From NCBI GenBank assembly GCA_012729295.1, contig JAAYDK010000208.1:1-39010 (forward strand): a stretch of DNA of 39,010 nt, given 5' to 3'. Positions 15,321 through 24,442 of this stretch are shown here, in pieces (the first letter of the stretch is position 1; every line of letters begins with the position of its first letter). The position numbers and the translations under genes are program-made. A model generated the notes under the pieces. That model was given only the letters and a program-made list of their open reading frames with translations, made no database searches and was not told the DNA's origin. The stretch comes from Spirochaetales bacterium (lineage in GTDB: Bacteria > Spirochaetota > Spirochaetia > Sphaerochaetales > Sphaerochaetaceae).

Positions 15321-18300
15321 CTAATCGAACCAAACAGAAGAGACTGCTTGGTTTTTCTGTAACGCTTGGATAAGTTGTTCGTCGTAGCAGACCGAAAATT
15401 CTCTTGCTGCTTTTATTAATGTCTCGGTTTTTTTGCTATTCGGCAAACCAGATTCTTGATGATCTTCGTTTATTTGCTCTTCTTCAATGATATGTAGCGA
15501 TAGTGAGCAGGGACCTGAATAGGTAATGCATGTATCGAGTAATTCATGAAGTAACGACTTATTGCAAAACTCCTTGACGAGCGCGATATGTGCTTCACGG
15601 ATCGCTTGTGGTTCCAATTCTTCCGGTTTGACAATTTTTTCTATGATAAACGAAAGCTTGTCCTGTCTGGACTCGAATTTCCCCTTAAAACCATATATAT
15701 TGTCGCTTTTCACCGTTTCTTCGATATCTTTCCATACCTTTGGGAACGCAACCGAATCCACTGACCCGTTAAAATCGCTGAGTAAAAGAAACGCCATCTT
15801 GTCGCCGGCCCCCCCTTTTGTCGAAATCTCCCTAATGTTATCGACCATCGCAACCAGACTGACCGGACGGTCTTTCGGTAATCGTTCAGGATGCCCGAGG
15901 TCAACGGTCACACAACGCTTATGGATGTCGCGATAAAAATCCATCGGGTGTCCTGATACATAAAAGCCGAGCAATCCTCGTTCGATTTCAAGTTTTTCCA
16001 TCAACGTCGAATCTTCAAGTACAACCATCTCGAACGAATCGATGCATGCCTCTTCATCGGCATCAAAGAGGGAGCCTTGGCCATATTGCTCGTTTTCATG
16101 GCGTTTTTGGACAAATTTAATAGCTTGTTCAAGGTTTTCGAGTAATGTCGGCCGATTTGTCCCCATTCCGTCGAAAGCACCCGCGTTAATCAGCGATTCA
16201 AGTAATTTGGAGTTGAGAACACGCGGTTCGCAACGGTACAAGAAATCAAGAAAATCGGTAAACGGTCCCCTTGCCTCACGTTCCTTTAGGATGCTTTCGA
16301 CTGCTGCTTCACCGACATTTTTAATTCCCAGCAGACCATAGACTATTTTTCCGTCGACTACATTAAACTGCTTGTCTGAATGATTGATAGACGGGGGTAA
16401 GATCTTAATGCCCATCGACTTTGCTTCGTTAATGTACTGCGTAAGCTTATCTGGATCGTTGATTTCGTTTGTCAGGTTTGCGGCCATGAATTCGGCTGGA
16501 TAATTGGCTTTGAGATAGGCGGTTCTATAGGCGACGACGCTATAGGCTGCCGCATGCGATTTGTTAAATCCATAACCGGCAAACGGAAGCAGCATATCGA
16601 ATATTCCTTCTGCAATCTCTTTGGAATAACCTCGTTTTCTCGCACCTTCGATGAAAGAAGCTTTTTCCTTCTCCATCACTTCAACTTTCTTTTTACCCAT
16701 CGCACGGCGTAATAGATCTGCATGACCAAGTGAGTAGCCTGCAATAATCTGCGCTACTTTCATTACCTGTTCTTGGTACACGATAACACCGTATGTGGTT
16801 TTAAGCGGTGGTTCGAGGTCTGGATGGAAATACTCGATCGGTTTGATTCCGTTTTTTGAATCGGTGAATTTTGGGATATAGGCCATAGGTCCGGGTCTGA
16901 AGAGCGCGTTTAACGCAACAAGGTCCTCAATCGAGCTTGGTTTCGCCTCTTTGAGAATCCTTTGCATCCCCGAACTTTCAAACTGAAAAATCCCCGCACT
17001 ATCTCCTTTGCCGAGCATCTCAAACGTTTTTGTATCATGCTCGTCTACGTTTTCTATCGAAAAAGACGGGTCGCGTTTTTTAATTAAATCTTCGGTATGC
17101 TTGATGAGCGTAAGTGTTTTAAGTCCCAAAAAGTCCATTTTCACCAGACCGCAACCTTCAAGCAGTTCCATCGTATACTGGGTTGAAATCGCTTCGGTTT
17201 TGGGATCACGATAGAGCGGAACATAATCGGTAAGCTTTGTTTTTCCAATAACGACTCCGGCTGCATGGGTTGACGTATGCCTGTTGAGGCCTTCTAGACG
17301 TCTTGCCACATCGAATAACTCGGCATACACACCGCCTTGTTGTTCGAGTTCCTTCAGTTCGCTGGAGAATTCAAGCACGTTTTGCAAGGTAATTTTCCGG
17401 GCCTTTCCGGTGGTTTCATCAGGAGGAAGTTCATCGGGAATCAGATTGACTATCCTGGTAGCCTCGGCAAAGGGAATATCCAAAGTTCGAGCAACGTCTT
17501 TCAGGACTGCTTTGATTTTTAATGTCCCGAAGGTTGCAATCTGAGCAACTCTTTCCGTTCCATATTTTTCGGTTACGTAATCGATTACTTCCTGCCGTCG
17601 TTCAAAGCAAAAATCGATATCGAAATCGGGCATCGATATTCGTTCCGGATTTAAAAATCGTTCGAACAATAAATCATACTTAATGGGATCGATATCGGTA
17701 ATCGTCATGGCATATGCCACGATAGAACCTGCCCCGGATCCGCGACCCGGACCGACGGGAATCCCATGCTGCTTTGCCCAATAGATAAAGTCCCAGACGA
17801 TGAGGAAATATCCGGTAAAACCCATTCGGATTATGACATCGAGTTCGTAATCGAGCCGTTTCTGCAATTCTTCGGTAACGACGGCATAGCGCTTTGCCAG
17901 CCCTTCGTTTGCTATATGGCGCATATAATCTTCGGGGCTGTTAAATTCGCTTGGAATATCATAATCAGGCAACATCGGACCTGGCTGACTGATGGTGAGA
18001 TTGCAGCGTTGTGCTATGGTGACACTATTTGAAATAGCTTCTGGAATCCAGGAAAAGAGTTCGGCCATTTCGTCCTGGCTCTTCAAATAGAATTCCTGAG
18101 TCTCGAATCGCATTCTGTTCGTATCGTTTTTCTTCCGGTTCGTTCCTATACACAGTGCGATATCCTGTGCATTTGCATCTGAAGCTTCTATATAATGAAT
18201 ATCATTGGTTGCGACTACCGGTATTCCTGTTTCGCGCGATATCTTTGCAAGATCCCGATTCACTTGTTTTTGAATAGGGATAAAGTGATCCTGAAGTTCA

Positions 18301-18821
18301 AGGTAATATCGGTTGTCGTCAAATATCGACGAGTACTCGATTGCCCTTTGTTTTGCCCTATCGTAATTTCCCTGTTCCAGCAGAGACGGTATTTCTCCTG
18401 CGAGACATGCGGATAAGCAGATCAATCCCGCGTTATGATCGCGCAACAGCTGGTCATCGATTCTAGGTTTGTAATAATACCCGTCCGTATAGGAAATGGA
18501 GTTGAGCAGCATGAGGTTGCGGTATCCTTCTTCATTCATCGCTAATAGGATGAGATGATAATACCTTGCGCTTGAGCTTGCCGTAATCCGATCGGTGTGC
18601 GATTCCGGGTTGACATAAAATTCGCAACCGATAATCGGATTGATTCCCGCTGATTTGCAATCCAGATAAAAACGTAAAGCACCAAACATGTTTCCGTGAT
18701 CGGTGATTGCAAGATGTTTCATGCCAAATTCTTTGGCCTTTTCGATATAACGTAGTATTGGTGCGGCACCATCGAGTAGCGAATAATCTGTGTGGTTGTG
18801 CAGATGGACAAAATCGGGCAT
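15321..18821 (-). CDS. dnaE: DNA polymerase III alpha subunit
   Basis: The replicative polymerase, 1166 aa, DnaE1 type. The N-terminal PHP domain has well-kept metal-site residues: HLHNHTDYSLLDG (H6, H8), ITDHGN (D41, H42), GCEF (E67) and YYHL (H89). In E. coli these are degenerate, so PHP-linked proofreading is possible here. The palm has GPGRGSGAGSIVAYAM, the catalytic PDFDIDF (Asp pair near 399/401) and VKMDFLGL (third Asp near 560). A helix-hairpin-helix region with ALFRPGPM and the OB-fold (VSLVAMVDNIREISTKGG...) follow. AGGAG lies 8 bases before the ATG. No intein. It heads the run that continues into yggT, recG, rsmD and the thioesterase. Confidence 0.97.
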   Translation of the reverse strand: MPDFVHLHNHTDYSLLDGAAPILRYIEKAKEFGMKHLAITDHGNMFGALRFYLDCKSAGINPIIGCEFYVNPESHTDRITASSSARYYHLILLAMNEEGYRNLMLLNSISYTDGYYYKPRIDDQLLRDHNAGLICLSACLAGEIPSLLEQGNYDRAKQRAIEYSSIFDDNRYYLELQDHFIPIQKQVNRDLAKISRETGIPVVATNDIHYIEASDANAQDIALCIGTNRKKNDTNRMRFETQEFYLKSQDEMAELFSWIPEAISNSVTIAQRCNLTISQPGPMLPDYDIPSEFNSPEDYMRHIANEGLAKRYAVVTEELQKRLDYELDVIIRMGFTGYFLIVWDFIYWAKQHGIPVGPGRGSGAGSIVAYAMTITDIDPIKYDLLFERFLNPERISMPDFDIDFCFERRQEVIDYVTEKYGTERVAQIATFGTLKIKAVLKDVARTLDIPFAEATRIVNLIPDELPPDETTGKARKITLQNVLEFSSELKELEQQGGVYAELFDVARRLEGLNRHTSTHAAGVVIGKTKLTDYVPLYRDPKTEAISTQYTMELLEGCGLVKMDFLGLKTLTLIKHTEDLIKKRDPSFSIENVDEHDTKTFEMLGKGDSAGIFQFESSGMQRILKEAKPSSIEDLVALNALFRPGPMAYIPKFTDSKNGIKPIEYFHPDLEPPLKTTYGVIVYQEQVMKVAQIIAGYSLGHADLLRRAMGKKKVEVMEKEKASFIEGARKRGYSKEIAEGIFDMLLPFAGYGFNKSHAAAYSVVAYRTAYLKANYPAEFMAANLTNEINDPDKLTQYINEAKSMGIKILPPSINHSDKQFNVVDGKIVYGLLGIKNVGEAAVESILKEREARGPFTDFLDFLYRCEPRVLNSKLLESLINAGAFDGMGTNRPTLLENLEQAIKFVQKRHENEQYGQGSLFDADEEACIDSFEMVVLEDSTLMEKLEIERGLLGFYVSGHPMDFYRDIHKRCVTVDLGHPERLPKDRPVSLVAMVDNIREISTKGGAGDKMAFLLLSDFNGSVDSVAFPKVWKDIEETVKSDNIYGFKGKFESRQDKLSFIIEKIVKPEELEPQAIREAHIALVKEFCNKSLLHELLDTCITYSGPCSLSLHIIEEEQINEDHQESGLPNSKKTETLIKAAREFSVCYDEQLIQALQKNQAVSSVWFD

Positions 18822-18845
18822 GTTGTCGACTCCTAGAATGAGGGT

Positions 18846-18854
18846 ATTGTATCA
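18846..18854 (-). promoter_or_regulatory. Extended -10 promoter of dnaE
   Basis: On the minus strand TGA-TACAAT (18854-18846) lies 25 bp before the ATG. A possible -35, TTTTGC, sits 17 bp upstream. It would start the dnaE operon independently of the molybdenum-enzyme genes that precede it on the same strand. Confidence 0.45.
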
Positions 18855-18890
18855 TAACCGCCTATGACGCAAAACCGTTCGATTGCATTG

Positions 18891-19778
18891 CTAACGTTCA
18901 ATCAGGCTTTGAGTATTCAATTGATGAAGCGCAACTTCAAAAAATCGTTTGGCGCGCTCCTTTTGCAAAAGGCTTACCGTAACATGGCTATTATCTATTG
19001 CTTCGCCAAGCATTTTTGCAAGGCGTGCGATATGATTTGGAGAAAATGGCAGCATGGTTCCTCTTGCCAAAACCTCGATGTCCTGAAATTGATGAAAGCC
19101 TCCGGTCGGCATGGTAAAACAAAACCTAAAATTCGTTATGACTGACTGGTTGTACGAGCAGACTAATGCAAGATTCACTGATTCTTGCGGATTGTACATC
19201 GGATTTCCTGCAGAAAGAAAGATACTGAAGTCTTCACGATCGAATCCGATGCGAACCCGTGTTATCATCTCGTGTTTATCCAGAGTCAACGCTCCACTTC
19301 GGTCATAGAGCTTCCCGGTAGTTATCCACCGGCTATCCGATCTCGGGGCGTCGAGCTTCTTTATTTCGATTTCCGTACGAAGAACTGCAAGGGTTCCCGA
19401 GATAGCCAATCGCAGATCTCCAGTACACAAAGAGCCGCCTATCGTTGCTTGATTTCTGATAATTCTCGTACCCAAAGCCTGTAGTGTTTGCGTCAAAGGA
19501 TCGGGAAGTACCTGCTTTCCAATTTGTAATAACTGACTAATCGTTACCATCGATCCGATTTCCAAATACCGATCTGTCCTGTTGATTCGCTTGAGATCGG
19601 GAATCTCGTTCAGCGAAATGATATCGTTGCTATCCTTGGTAGGATAGTAATCGTGGCGGCTCATGATATAGGTACCACCAGCCCAGTAGATGGCATTCGG
19701 AAAGCGCGACGTGGCTGATAGTAAGTCGGTCATCGATTTAGGAACATGGATGGCTGGAGATCTAATTCCTTCGTACAC
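18891..19778 (-). CDS. Molybdenum hydroxylase, FAD-binding subunit (xanthine dehydrogenase/CoxM type)
   Basis: The medium subunit, which carries FAD and hands electrons on. I set the start at GTG 19778 because GGAGG lies 7 bases upstream; the frame is open to ATG 19889 but that stretch overlaps the preceding gene by 128 bases. With GTG the protein is 295 aa and overlaps the 2Fe-2S gene by 17 bases. The first FAD loop is AGGTYIM and the second is RNQATIGGSLCTGD, matching the family motifs AGGT and RNxATIGGN. The C-terminal CO_deh_flav_C region is recognisable but divergent. The expected partner subunits lie immediately upstream in the order Mo, 2Fe-2S, FAD. The family is sure; the oxidised substrate is not. 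Confidence 0.85.
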   Translation of the reverse strand: MYEGIRSPAIHVPKSMTDLLSATSRFPNAIYWAGGTYIMSRHDYYPTKDSNDIISLNEIPDLKRINRTDRYLEIGSMVTISQLLQIGKQVLPDPLTQTLQALGTRIIRNQATIGGSLCTGDLRLAISGTLAVLRTEIEIKKLDAPRSDSRWITTGKLYDRSGALTLDKHEMITRVRIGFDREDFSIFLSAGNPMYNPQESVNLALVCSYNQSVITNFRFCFTMPTGGFHQFQDIEVLARGTMLPFSPNHIARLAKMLGEAIDNSHVTVSLLQKERAKRFFEVALHQLNTQSLIER

Positions 19779-20274
19779 GTCTGCGCCTCCGATAATTTGC
19801 TGCCGAATTAAATATTTCGATAATCTCGTTAGCTTCCAAACACATGCAGCGGTTGAGGCCGAGTTCTTTGACAACCGCCTCATCATCAAGATTTGAATCG
19901 GTTGATTCTTTCTCTTCCGTCTTTCCGATTGTTCTTAGTAAAGATTCAAAAATCAGAGTTTTTGATGCATGGCAAAGCGGACACGGATGTGATTTGGCGT
20001 CTTCGTAGGCTCTTTCGATATCATGCCAAAACCGAGTTCTCCGATATCCTTCAAACGTAAGAACGTGCGCATTTCGTAGCCTAAATGCAGGAATCAGGCA
20101 AGAAAGTACCGCAGTATCGTTGAGCAATACCACGCAATTACCACAATTGCCATCGCTGCATTTTGCATTGAAATTCGATTGTTCTACATCTTCCATCAGA
20201 ATTGAATTCAGCGGTTTATTGGAATTTACCGTGAGAAGAATCCGTTTCCCGTCGATGGTACATTCAATCTTCAT
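19762..20274 (-). CDS. Molybdenum hydroxylase, 2Fe-2S subunit
   Basis: The small subunit of a xanthine-dehydrogenase-like complex, carrying two 2Fe-2S clusters, 170 aa. The plant-ferredoxin cluster ligands are C39, C44, C47 and C59. The second cluster ligands are C98 and C101 (CPLC) and C143 and C145 (CMC). All eight Cys are present. The segment between the CxxC and CxC pairs is 42 residues, longer than the usual ~31, with an acidic insert rich in E, D and K near 118-135. The tail YRRRRRVRRN is unusually basic. ATG overlaps the stop of the Mo subunit (ATGA), so translation is coupled. The iron-sulfur relay looks functional even though the Mo subunit is divergent. Confidence 0.87.
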   Translation of the reverse strand: MKIECTIDGKRILLTVNSNKPLNSILMEDVEQSNFNAKCSDGNCGNCVVLLNDTAVLSCLIPAFRLRNAHVLTFEGYRRTRFWHDIERAYEDAKSHPCPLCHASKTLIFESLLRTIGKTEEKESTDSNLDDEAVVKELGLNRCMCLEANEIIEIFNSAANYRRRRRVRRN

Positions 20275-22256
20275 TCACTTTTCCTCAACAAATCAATAAT
20301 ATCGTCACCCGTTACGGGAAGTGTGACAAGATCTTTATTCAACGCCTGGCTCAAAGCAGAATATAAGGCGGCCATAATCATTCCTTTCAATGCCTGATAG
20401 GCAGAGCTGGGGGAGACTGATTTACCCTGATCTTCGATGAAGATGTCGATTTCGGTTTCCGTTCCTTTTTCAAACGACAACAACGCTTTGTAATCTCGTA
20501 TCGTACTGATAATCGTACGACGGCAGGCAATGGTCAAGGCTTCTTTGTCCTGTGCGCTTGCAAACGAAAGCCGGCACCACACGTGGCGAACCTCGACCTG
20601 AAGAGTGACGGCATTTACTTCTAGTTCTAAAACCAGAACTCCCCAATATCCGCTTGAGAATAACGGTATGCCTTTCGGTGCGACTTGGCGAACAGAAATC
20701 TGTTCGCGTATCGGCAGAGGATCCTTGAACCTGCGCTTCTTGATGGCATTACAGCATGCGAGAATCATAGTTCCCGTTCGTGTGATATCCTCAAGCAGTA
20801 CCGTCGGGCCCGAATCGATTAATGCCGAAGTATCTCCGTCTACAAGCGTGATCGAATCTGCTCCTACTCCCATCTCTCGAATGACTAGTTTCTTCCAAAG
20901 TTCCAATACTTCCTCGGTCGGACTATGGCTGCTGTTGATGATTACACGGTCGTTAGCTTCTAGCGTAAGCGAGATGGAAAATTTATCTAATAAGGGAAAT
21001 TCAGTGCTAAATCCGCTCATACCGGCAGCACAGGAGAGTGCGATACCTCTCGAATAGTTTAAAAATATCGAAAGGGGTTTCTTTCCCTTGCGCTGTAAAT
21101 CGTAGACTGCGTTATGTCTGGCAAAATCGCTTTGCGAACAGACCTGTTCGATTAAATCCTTGAGCTTCGATATCGGTAACGTGGCAATCGTCTGCTCTTT
21201 GAATTGGTTGTCGGTATAATACTTCAGCCGCCAGATAGCGGGATTTAATTTAGCATCTTCGGCTAAAGCAGAAACATGCGCTTCAGTTGAAAATATCGCT
21301 GCCGTATAGCCGAGATCCCCGCAGAACGCCGCAGGTTCTTGTTCCGAAACGGCAGCTTCCAGTTTAATCGATAGTGCTTGAAGCGGATAATTGGGAATTA
21401 GTCCTGCACACATCTGATTAAAGAGTTCTTTTGAGAATAACGGAACAGCACCCTGGTCTACCATTACCGATATGTCTTCTGCAATCGGGTGTTTTTCAGC
21501 GTCTAGAAACGTTTTGCGCTTAATAGTGTAGGCGGGTTTCCAACTTTGGCGTCGATAATTCAATTGAACCGGGCGTTTTGCCTTTACGGCCGCCAGTGCT
21601 GCAATTGCGGCAAATAGCGATGAATTGACCATATATTCATCACGTGTCGTGAAATATGGCTGAGGAATGACGATCACATCTTCGATAGGTTTTCCACACA
21701 CGTTTGCAACAACCTGGCGTACATGAAACGGCCACTGTGTTGCAATTTCGACTTTGAGTTGTCGATCGGTGAGAAAACAACGGGCGTAATCCATTTTGCT
21801 TGGAGTAAAGCTTTTGCGTCTGTCGTGATACGTACCTTCAACAAAAGATGCCGACTGGGATATGGTAGTGTCAATATTCCCCCAGCTCATCGAAAAGGAC
21901 TTATTACGTTCAGCCAGCCGCTTGAGTAGCAGATTCTTATCTGACCCCGGAAGCTGGTATTCGACTTCGATATCTCTGGCCTTTACTTCGACACTTTCAG
22001 AATCTGGCCCGAACAGCGCCATCATGGGCTGGCCGAGATATTCGATAGTAGTAGAGGCAAATACTCTAATCGTATCTTCTAGGATATCGATAGTCTGGCT
22101 GCCCGGAATATCTTTTGCTGTAATCGTCAGGAACCTGCTGTCGAGCTCGGGAATCGTGGTTTTTAATATAAAACCAGCGTCGATCGTAGACGATACGACA
22201 ATCCCGTGCAACATTCCAGGTTTCAGCCCCGATGAACGTAGTATTTTATCAGCCAT
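20271..22256 (-). CDS. Molybdenum hydroxylase, molybdopterin-binding subunit homologue, divergent
   Basis: Homologous over its whole 661 aa to the large subunit of xanthine dehydrogenase/aldehyde oxidase enzymes, but shorter than the usual ~750-780. Residues ~5-100 are the a/b hammerhead domain (LHGIVVSSTIDAGF, EYLGQPMMALFG). The MoCo domains follow (NSSLFAAIAALAAVKAKRPVQLNYR; MILACCNAIKKRR). Two expected features are not visible. The GGGFGG-type loop before the AALAA segment reads DEYMVNSSLF. The C-terminal GxGE with the catalytic Glu seems to read GKSVSPSS. It may therefore act on an unusual substrate, or have lost catalysis. It heads the three-gene operon, divergent from ligA. The ATG at 22256 has only a poorly spaced GAGG. 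Confidence 0.72.
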   Translation of the reverse strand: MADKILRSSGLKPGMLHGIVVSSTIDAGFILKTTIPELDSRFLTITAKDIPGSQTIDILEDTIRVFASTTIEYLGQPMMALFGPDSESVEVKARDIEVEYQLPGSDKNLLLKRLAERNKSFSMSWGNIDTTISQSASFVEGTYHDRRKSFTPSKMDYARCFLTDRQLKVEIATQWPFHVRQVVANVCGKPIEDVIVIPQPYFTTRDEYMVNSSLFAAIAALAAVKAKRPVQLNYRRQSWKPAYTIKRKTFLDAEKHPIAEDISVMVDQGAVPLFSKELFNQMCAGLIPNYPLQALSIKLEAAVSEQEPAAFCGDLGYTAAIFSTEAHVSALAEDAKLNPAIWRLKYYTDNQFKEQTIATLPISKLKDLIEQVCSQSDFARHNAVYDLQRKGKKPLSIFLNYSRGIALSCAAGMSGFSTEFPLLDKFSISLTLEANDRVIINSSHSPTEEVLELWKKLVIREMGVGADSITLVDGDTSALIDSGPTVLLEDITRTGTMILACCNAIKKRRFKDPLPIREQISVRQVAPKGIPLFSSGYWGVLVLELEVNAVTLQVEVRHVWCRLSFASAQDKEALTIACRRTIISTIRDYKALLSFEKGTETEIDIFIEDQGKSVSPSSAYQALKGMIMAALYSALSQALNKDLVTLPVTGDDIIDLLRKSE

Positions 22257-22280
22257 TGCCTCTCAACCTCTTCACACTCA

Positions 22281-22309
22281 AAAATACCATTTTGGTCTGC
22301 ATGCCGCAA
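22281..22309 (-). promoter_or_regulatory. Candidate promoter of the molybdenum hydroxylase operon
   Basis: On the minus strand TTGCGG (22309-22304), 17 bp, TATTTT (22286-22281). The start would be near 22274, 18 bases before the ATG. Confidence 0.4.
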
Positions 22310-22337
22310 TGGCAAAACCAGCCAAAGACTGTATACT
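22309..22337 (+). promoter_or_regulatory. Candidate promoter of ligA
   Basis: ATGGCA (22309-22314, 4/6), 17 bp, TATACT (22332-22337). It is back to back with the candidate promoter of the divergent molybdenum enzyme operon; the two -35 elements share base 22309. Confidence 0.4.
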
Positions 22338-22372
22338 ATAGTAAATCTGAACAAGGCGGAGGAATAGTCTGT

Positions 22373-24442
22373 ATGGACGAGCGGGAAGTACGACGAGAGA
22401 TGGATCGTTTGGTAGAAACGCTACATGCATGGCAGCAAGCATATTATATAGAGGCTCGTCCGCGCGTAAGCGATATCGAGTATGACCGAGCTTTCGATGC
22501 TTTGGTTGATTTAGAGCGAAGATATCCTAATCTAAAGCGCTTTGACTCCCCTACGCAACGGGTAGGCAGTGATCTTAACAGCGAGTTTCCCGAAGTGAGA
22601 CACAGCATTGCCGTGCTCAGTCTCGATAAGGCATACTCGGCCGACGCAATTCGGCAATGGATTGCCAAATGCGAGGAGCGCGGAGAATCGGATCTGTCAT
22701 TCGTGATCGAGGAAAAAATCGACGGTGTTTCGATGGTGTTGTATTACGAAAAAGGAGTCCTGATTCGTGCCGTAACCAGAGGAAACGGTTTTGTAGGAAA
22801 CGACGTGACTGCAAACATCAGGACAATTGGTTCAGTTCCCCTGCGCCTTTCGGAACCGATCGATATCGCCGTCCGCGGGGAAGTGTACCTTGAACGCTCT
22901 GATTTCGAGCGATTGAACAATACGATGGAGATCCCCTATGCAAATCCGAGAAATCTAGCTGCGGGTACCATTCGGAGGAACAAAAGCAGCGAAGTGGCAA
23001 AAATCCCCCTGAATATGTTTGTGTATGAGGGATTCTGGGATAATCTCGGTCAATCATACGAAGGCCACGTCGGAATGTTGGGTTATCTGTCCCATCTGGG
23101 ATTTCGCATCAATCCTACGATGGGGGTCTTTGCAGAGACACGAGCCGTAGCCGATCTTAGAGTACGGAATTCCCATTTAGACAACATTGAAATTGGTTCT
23201 TTCGAAGAAATCGATCAATATATCGATTCTGCTACCCGCCGGCGATCTTCGTTAGCCTACGATATCGATGGACTTGTTGTCAAAGTCAATGAACTGACTA
23301 TCCGCGAAGAACTCGGTTATACAGGGCATCATCCCAGATGGGCTATTGCCTATAAGTTCGAAGCTCCACAGGCTCTTACGGTTGTCAAGGAAATCGATGT
23401 ACAGGTTGGACGTACCGGTAGGTTGACCCCAGTAGCCCGTGTCGAAAGTGTTCAAATCGGAGGTTCGATAGTCTCAAACATTACCTTACACAACCAAGAG
23501 TATGTAAACATGCTTGAACTGGCTATCGGCGATACGGTTGCCATCTCTAAACGGGGAGATGTTATTCCTGCAATCGAACGAGTGGTCGAAAAAAATACCG
23601 ACGGGAATTCCGTATGGAATATGGCTGATCGATGTCCTATATGCGATAACGAGGTTGTAAAAAAAGGAGCACATAGCTTTTGCCCGAACAATGATTGTCC
23701 ACAACAAGTTCTAGGTAGAATCAACTTTTTTGTCGGTAGAAATCAGATGGACATAGAAGGATTGGGCCCCGAAACGATTGCGGCAATCGTCGCTAAAGGA
23801 TGGGTCGCAGACATATACGATCTGTACCGATTTGATATCGACCGTCTGGTTGGCGAACCTGGTTTCGGCGAAAAAAAGGTCGCGGCGATTAAGAAAGGTC
23901 TCGAGCTCAGCAAGTGCAAACCGTACCGAAATGTCCTAGTTTCATTGGGAATTCCCGAATTCGGCAAAAAAGCGGTCGAATTATTGATGAACGACGGTAT
24001 TCGATCGATTGACGAGTTACTGGCGATTGTTGATGCAAGCGACAAAGAGCGTCTTGCAGGCATCAAGGGATTTGGAGACAAGACTATCGCTGCGTTATTC
24101 GAGTATCTGTCTGATGCAAAAATGCGTAACAGAATTACGTTATTACGTGAATCGGGGCTGCAGTTTTCCGAAGAAGTATCGATGACACCTTCGGAGATAG
24201 AAGCAATATTTACCGGTCAGATTTGGTGCGTGACAGGCAGTTTCGAGCATTTTGCACCACGATCGCTGGCATTGGCAGAAATCGAAGCACGGGGTGGAAG
24301 GACCACCGGATCCGTAACGGGCAAGACAACGCATCTGCTTGCCGGGAGCAATGCCGGATCCAAGCTCGATCAAGCGTTGAGGTTCGGCACCAAAATCGTC
24401 GACGAACAAGAGTTTTTGCGGTTATTAGGAAGGGTAAAGTAA
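22373..24442 (+). CDS. ligA: NAD-dependent DNA ligase
   Basis: It seals nicks in DNA during replication and repair using NAD+. ATG 22373 (689 aa) is preceded by GGAGG, although at a long 10-base spacing; the frame open to 22232 runs back over the promoter and is rejected. Domains in order: Ia (YYIEARPRVSDIEYD, NMN binding), adenylation with the nucleophile K115 in KIDG, OB-fold, a zinc finger with Cys from C421 (CPIC...FCPNNDC), helix-hairpin-helix repeats (IEGLGPETI, EPGFGEKK, IKGFGDKT), and a C-terminal BRCT domain (ARGGRTTGSVTGKTTHLLAG). All parts look intact. The stop overlaps the next start (TAATG). Confidence 0.96.
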   Translation: MDEREVRREMDRLVETLHAWQQAYYIEARPRVSDIEYDRAFDALVDLERRYPNLKRFDSPTQRVGSDLNSEFPEVRHSIAVLSLDKAYSADAIRQWIAKCEERGESDLSFVIEEKIDGVSMVLYYEKGVLIRAVTRGNGFVGNDVTANIRTIGSVPLRLSEPIDIAVRGEVYLERSDFERLNNTMEIPYANPRNLAAGTIRRNKSSEVAKIPLNMFVYEGFWDNLGQSYEGHVGMLGYLSHLGFRINPTMGVFAETRAVADLRVRNSHLDNIEIGSFEEIDQYIDSATRRRSSLAYDIDGLVVKVNELTIREELGYTGHHPRWAIAYKFEAPQALTVVKEIDVQVGRTGRLTPVARVESVQIGGSIVSNITLHNQEYVNMLELAIGDTVAISKRGDVIPAIERVVEKNTDGNSVWNMADRCPICDNEVVKKGAHSFCPNNDCPQQVLGRINFFVGRNQMDIEGLGPETIAAIVAKGWVADIYDLYRFDIDRLVGEPGFGEKKVAAIKKGLELSKCKPYRNVLVSLGIPEFGKKAVELLMNDGIRSIDELLAIVDASDKERLAGIKGFGDKTIAALFEYLSDAKMRNRITLLRESGLQFSEEVSMTPSEIEAIFTGQIWCVTGSFEHFAPRSLALAEIEARGGRTTGSVTGKTTHLLAGSNAGSKLDQALRFGTKIVDEQEFLRLLGRVK

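Noticed and set aside
19779-19889. Extended N terminus of the FAD-binding subunit from ATG 19889
   Set aside because: It would overlap the 2Fe-2S gene by 128 bases, and a GTG at 19778 has a perfect GGAGG at 7 bases.
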